DNA from: JBBRCE01 sp038205115
GTDB lineage: Bacteria; Planctomycetota; Planctomycetia; Pirellulales; JBBRCE01
Assembly (NCBI GenBank): GCA_038205115.1
Contig: JBBRCE010000018.1
Coordinates: forward strand, 26,356-90,355
DNA: 64,000 bases
Direction of reading: 5' to 3'
Position numbers and translations under genes: made by a program
Notes under the pieces: model-generated
Told to the model about the DNA's origin: nothing
The model's input: only the letters and a program-made list of their open reading frames with translations
Databases searched by the model: none
Part shown: positions 60,727 through 64,000 of the stretch, piece after piece
How positions within the stretch are numbered: position 1 is the first letter of the stretch
Layout of the letters: each line of letters begins with the position of its first letter

Positions 60727-62298
60727 TTACTGCTGCGTCCAAGCACCGTCAATGCAGCGCCACATTTGACCATTGGGATTTTGGTCGCGCAGCGCGGCCG
60801 GCAACCGATGAGCACGAACGTTGTCGTAACAATGCAGCGCGGCAAAGCGGCGCAGCGCGGCCGGAATACCGACGGCCGTGAAGCCCGGGTGGCCGGTGGC
60901 CGGAAACGGTCCGCCATGATTCATGGCCGCGCTCACGGCAACGCCAGTCGGCATTTTGTCGTTCAACAATCGTCCGACTTTGCCGCGTAGCGCTGCGATC
61001 AACCGATCGTAAACGACATCGTCCTGGCCAGCGGTGTGCGAGTAAACGCAGCCGGTCAGATTGCCCTCCAGCGCTGCGAGCACTTGCAAAAGTTGCGCAA
61101 CGTCTTCAGCCACGACGCACAGCGAAAGATTGCCAAACGCCTCGCGTTGCATTTCGGCCGGCTTTCGTAAAAAGTGCGCGGCCGAAGTTCGCAGCAGCGT
61201 GTTACTGAAGCTGTACCCCGCGCCGCCGCCTGGAGCGCCGCCGGCCAAGGTCGTTGCCCCGGCAGCGACGAGCGCCTGGCAACTTTCTTGCAGGGCCTTT
61301 GCAGCGCGACCAGAAAGCATCGTGTTGACCGGCGCTGCGGCAAATCGCTGCGACACGTTGGCCAGAAACGTTTCCGTCGTTTCGCCCGCCAACATTATCA
61401 CCAGGCCGGGATTCGTGCAAAATTGACCGGCCCCCATCAAGCAACTGCCGGTGAATTCTTCGGCCAGCTTTTCGCCACGCTCGGCCAACGCGCCCGGCAA
61501 GATCACCACGGGATTGATGCTGGAAAGTTCCAGGTAAATCGGTTTGCCAACCGCGTCGGCGGCCGACTTCAGCGTGAGCCCGGCTTCGCGACTGCCCGTG
61601 TAACCCGTGGCGCCGGTCCGCGGATCGGCCACCAGTCGCGCGCCGTCGGCATGACCGGTCCGATAGATCATTTGCACGCTGCCGGCGGGCAACTCCGTTT
61701 CCGTGGCGGTGCGGTGGGCAAGTTCGGCCAGCAAACGCGATGTGCCGGGGTGCGAGGTATTGGCTTTGGCGATGACCGGGTTGCCGGCGGCGATGGCTGC
61801 GGCGAAATCGCCTCCGGCCACGCTATTGAAGGCAAACGGAAAGTTGTTGGGGCCAAACACCCAAACCGGACCGATGGGCGCCAGATGAGCACGGATGTTC
61901 TGCTTGCTGTCGATCGTGACCATCTGCCACGAACCTTCGCGCGCCGCGGCCGCCGCCTGCCGGAGTTGATTGGCGGTGCGTGGCAGTTCCGCATCGGCCA
62001 AACGCGGCTTCCGCGCCAAGGCCGATTCGGCATGCGCCATGTCGACCAGCGCCTCGGCCTGCGATTCGATGGCCGCGGCGTAAGCGTCGAGAAACCTGCC
62101 CAGCCGCTCCGGGGGCAACGTCCGCAGTTCCGCGGCGGCCGACGTGGCCGCGTTGAGCGCGGCGTCGCAGTCGGCCCAGGTACTGATCGGATAGGTCTCT
62201 GGCAATGCGGTTTTGAGCGCGGGATTCTCGCCTTGGAAAACGCCACTCTGTCGACTTGCACGCCACTGACCGTCAATCAAGACAGGTTGAATACTCAT
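60727..62298 (-). CDS. Alpha-ketoglutaric semialdehyde dehydrogenase
   Basis: A 523-residue NAD(P)-dependent aldehyde dehydrogenase of the ketoglutarate-semialdehyde (KGSADH) type. Cofactor loop: PIGPVWVFGPNNFPFAFNS; glycine loop GATGYTGSREAGLTL; catalytic Glu in YLELSSINPVVILPG; nucleophile Cys in GAGQFCTNPGLVIM. The last step of the Weimberg-type pentose route oxidises 2-ketoglutarate semialdehyde to 2-ketoglutarate. The ATG at 62298 gives MSIQPVLIDGQWRASRQ. It lies 72 bases downstream of the FAH-family gene on the same strand, which supplies its substrate in that route. The C-terminal end is near cheX from the other strand. Confidence 0.85.
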   Translation of the reverse strand: MSIQPVLIDGQWRASRQSGVFQGENPALKTALPETYPISTWADCDAALNAATSAAAELRTLPPERLGRFLDAYAAAIESQAEALVDMAHAESALARKPRLADAELPRTANQLRQAAAAAREGSWQMVTIDSKQNIRAHLAPIGPVWVFGPNNFPFAFNSVAGGDFAAAIAAGNPVIAKANTSHPGTSRLLAELAHRTATETELPAGSVQMIYRTGHADGARLVADPRTGATGYTGSREAGLTLKSAADAVGKPIYLELSSINPVVILPGALAERGEKLAEEFTGSCLMGAGQFCTNPGLVIMLAGETTETFLANVSQRFAAAPVNTMLSGRAAKALQESCQALVAAGATTLAGGAPGGGAGYSFSNTLLRTSAAHFLRKPAEMQREAFGNLSLCVVAEDVAQLLQVLAALEGNLTGCVYSHTAGQDDVVYDRLIAALRGKVGRLLNDKMPTGVAVSAAMNHGGPFPATGHPGFTAVGIPAALRRFAALHCYDNVRAHRLPAALRDQNPNGQMWRCIDGAWTQQ

Positions 62299-62370
62299 GC
62301 GGAACTCTGGTCTCAAGATTCAAAAATAGGAAATCATCAATCGAGCCGTCAAATCAAACACGCGTGATGC

Positions 62371-63222
62371 TCAGGCGACGACATTGCTCAGCGTGCCAAT
62401 CCCATCGATGCGAATATCGATGCGGTCGCCGTGCGCGAGCGTGAAATCGTCGTCCGGAACAATGCCTGTGCCAGTCAGCAGAATCGCGCCGTGCGGAAAA
62501 CTGCATTCGCGTCCCAGCCAACCAATCAGATCTTCTGGCGGGCGGGTCAAATTGGCGAGGCTGGTCTGGCCGGCAAACGCGGGTTGGCCGCCGCGCGTCA
62601 CGCTTAATGTGATGTTCACTTTGGCCAGCGGCGGCATCGCGCCCGCGAGTGTGATCCAGGGCCCCAAGCCGCAGCAACCGTCGTAAACTTTGGCTTGCGG
62701 CAAGTAGAGCGGGTTCTCGCCTTCGATATCGCGAGAGCTCATGTCGTTGCCAATGGTGTAGCCGACCAACTGCTTACGCGAGTTGATCACCAGCGCCAGC
62801 TCGGGTTCCGGCACGTTCCAAGCGGCATCGGCGCGGATGCGGACTTTGCCCTCGGGGCCGACGCAACGATGCGGCGTGGCCTTGAAGAAAATTTCGGGTC
62901 GCGGCGCCTCGTACACCATATCGTAAAAACGGGCAGCGCCTTGCGATTCTTCCATTCGCGCGGTGCAACTTCGTCGATACGTGACCCCGGCTGCCCAGAC
63001 TTCTTGCTGATCGATGGGCGGCAACAATCGGATGCCGTCGCTGCCGAGAACCGTGGCACTGACGTCAAACAGTCGGCGTGCTTCTTCGCTAGGATCTGCC
63101 GCCTCGAGCAGCGCCGCGAGCGTCGGAAATTCCTTGGACGGCCGTAGCGGAAAAAGCTGCCCCGCCTTGACCATCGCGATGCCGCCAATTCCGTTGCGGG
63201 TCGAATACTTGGCGAGTTGCAT
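62371..63222 (-). CDS. FAH-family protein, probable 2-dehydro-3-deoxy-D-arabinonate dehydratase
   Basis: A 283-residue member of the fumarylacetoacetate hydrolase family. The metal-binding acidic motif is in WNVPEPELALVINSRKQLVG, followed by TIGNDMSSRDIEGENPLYLP with Asp, and YDGCCGLGPWITL. The N-terminal MQLAKYSTRNGIGGIAMVKA domain is typical for this group. In the Weimberg-type pathway the enzyme dehydrates 2-keto-3-deoxy-pentonate to ketoglutarate semialdehyde. The specific assignment is inference from the adjacent KGSADH; otherwise only the FAH family is certain. Confidence 0.8.
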   Translation of the reverse strand: MQLAKYSTRNGIGGIAMVKAGQLFPLRPSKEFPTLAALLEAADPSEEARRLFDVSATVLGSDGIRLLPPIDQQEVWAAGVTYRRSCTARMEESQGAARFYDMVYEAPRPEIFFKATPHRCVGPEGKVRIRADAAWNVPEPELALVINSRKQLVGYTIGNDMSSRDIEGENPLYLPQAKVYDGCCGLGPWITLAGAMPPLAKVNITLSVTRGGQPAFAGQTSLANLTRPPEDLIGWLGRECSFPHGAILLTGTGIVPDDDFTLAHGDRIDIRIDGIGTLSNVVA

Positions 63223-63582
63223 GCTGCGTGTCGTGAGTCAAAGAATCCGGCCAGATCGGTCGCCACGGCTTAGCACCACTGGCAGCCGCCTACATCGAGT
63301 TTATCGCTTTCGCCGCGCGAAGGCAACGCAACGCCAGCGTGCGGGCCGAAATGGAATCGGATGTCGCACGCGCCACCGCGGCAAACGCGAGCAGCCTTTC
63401 CCGCCGCTGTCGGAAGCGCAGCACAGCGGCTGAAAACGGCCCGAGGCAACGCCATCCTTGCAGCGCAGACGCTGCTTGGCGATTCAGCAGCGCTCTGCAT
63501 AATGCACCCGCAGGCACGGCGATACACCGGACCTCCACTTACGCCGCCAACATCGTCGCTCCTGCTGAACTTTCGCCGAGCC
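63223..63582. other. Intergenic region, no gene seen
   Basis: About 360 bases upstream of the FAH-family gene and downstream of the PEP-CTERM protein. Open frames on both strands are compositional. It should carry the promoter of the FAH/KGSADH operon. Confidence 0.45.
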
Positions 63583-64000
63583 TTACACGGCCGCCGCCAT
63601 CCGGCGGCGCGCCATGACAAACAGGCCGATGATGCCCATCAGGCCCAGCAGCCAAGTACTTGGTTCTGGCACGGCGGTGACCGAGCCCAGCGAGCCACCG
63701 AGTGAACCCAGCGTATGGACTTCGCCGGACAACGCGCCGCTTTGTGCCGCAAAAGCCGAATCCATCAGCGAATAGTCGGCGGCGGTGATCGAGCCGTCGT
63801 AGTCGAAGTCGCCGTTCGCCCAACCGGTTTGTGAGCCGAGCGTTTGTTGGTGAGCGAACGCCAAGTCGATGTTGGCGTAATCGCCAGCGGTGATTACGCC
63901 GTCGAGATCGGTGTCGCCGAAGTAGGTGAATTTGACCAGTGTGTCGTTCTGGGCTGGCAAGACGCCGCCGAATTGGCTGGCGTTGGTGATGAACGCATTG
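63583..64000 (-). CDS. PEP-CTERM protein with dockerin-like repeats (partial, C-terminal end)
   Basis: The C-terminal 139 residues of a longer protein whose start lies beyond the right edge. Two dockerin-like calcium-binding segments are present (GDTDLDGVITAGDYANIDLA and GDFDYDGSITAADYSLMDSA), then a linker and the PEP-CTERM tag: VPEPSTWLLG, a hydrophobic helix (LMGIIGLFVMA) and the basic end RRRMAAAV. This is a surface or matrix protein sorted by exosortase. The frame is open to the edge (AFITNASQFGGVLPAQND), so the TTG at 63960 should not be taken as the start. Confidence 0.85.
   Translation of the reverse strand, partial: NAFITNASQFGGVLPAQNDTLVKFTYFGDTDLDGVITAGDYANIDLAFAHQQTLGSQTGWANGDFDYDGSITAADYSLMDSAFAAQSGALSGEVHTLGSLGGSLGSVTAVPEPSTWLLGLMGIIGLFVMARRRMAAAV

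Noticed and set aside
61174..62367. 397-codon plus-strand frame over the KGSADH gene
   Set aside because: Antisense to a well-conserved dehydrogenase; Arg/Gly/His-rich and motif-free.

Overview
The window looks like a chromosomal segment of a planctomycete of the Pirellulales type. The pointers are a DUF1559 prepilin-like protein, PEP-CTERM surface proteins with DNRLRE or dockerin-like modules, sulfatases, a DUF6288 PDZ/HEAT protein, large exported TPR-CHAT proteins, and genes of the tetrahydromethanopterin/methanofuran C1 pathway known from planctomycetes and methylotrophs. Genes are mostly in short operons on both strands. The taxonomic call is inference from gene content; no rRNA gene is present.

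Layout. 1-5.6 kb: the N-terminal part of an RND efflux pump, then a minus-strand operon (DNRLRE/PEP-CTERM protein, small membrane protein, TiaS-like GLDDTD protein, DUF1559 protein). 5.8-8.3 kb: an XRE regulator with a PBP-like domain, a graveyard of three transposase fragments (IS4, IS1380 and IS630 types) and an exported unknown. 8.6-19.1 kb: rpoD, a DUF6288 protein, psiE-like gene, aldehyde dehydrogenase, a small membrane protein and gyrA. 19.1-23.3 kb: an Uma2-like relic abutting a 26-bp perfect inverted repeat, an EEP-fold hydrolase, a sulfatase, and mfnB with a membrane protein. 23.4-29.2 kb: molybdate transporter modABC, a PfkB kinase, a TIM-barrel isomerase and a dienelactone hydrolase. 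29.2-31.6 kb: tRNA-Ser(UGA) beside a tiny putative integrative element (zinc-ribbon protein, tyrosine recombinase, excisionase-like HTH). 31.6-38.3 kb: an odd DinB-receiver fusion, a hypothetical, mtdB, three small or exported proteins and protoporphyrinogen oxidase. 38.3-42.8 kb: a coupled PLP decarboxylase and homospermidine synthase pair, and cysK. 43.3-50.5 kb: a Cys-rich small protein and two tandem TPR-CHAT proteins. 50.7-51.6 kb: a sulfatase relic and a FixJ-like regulator. 52.4-60.6 kb: a full chemosensory operon cheA-cheW-mcp-cheY-cheB-cheR-cheX. 60.7-63.2 kb: a ketoglutarate-semialdehyde dehydrogenase and FAH-family dehydratase pair. 63.6-64 kb: the end of another PEP-CTERM protein.

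How the genes fit together. mfnB (methanofuran precursor) and mtdB (methylene-H4MPT dehydrogenase) belong to one H4MPT-linked formaldehyde oxidation pathway although they lie 11 kb apart; the TiaS-like protein may belong to the same network. The decarboxylase and homospermidine synthase would make homospermidine from an amino acid. The last two metabolic genes form the lower part of an oxidative pentose (Weimberg-type) route. The chemosensory operon has its own cytosolic receptor with three nearly identical PAS domains; no flagellar gene is visible, so its output is unknown. No CRISPR array or complete insertion sequence was seen. The most unusual items are the tandem CHAT proteins with shared 3' ends, the two receiver domains with Glu in place of the phosphorylated Asp, the 26-bp inverted repeat, the minimal tRNA-linked element and the GyrA with non-standard quinolone-determining residues.
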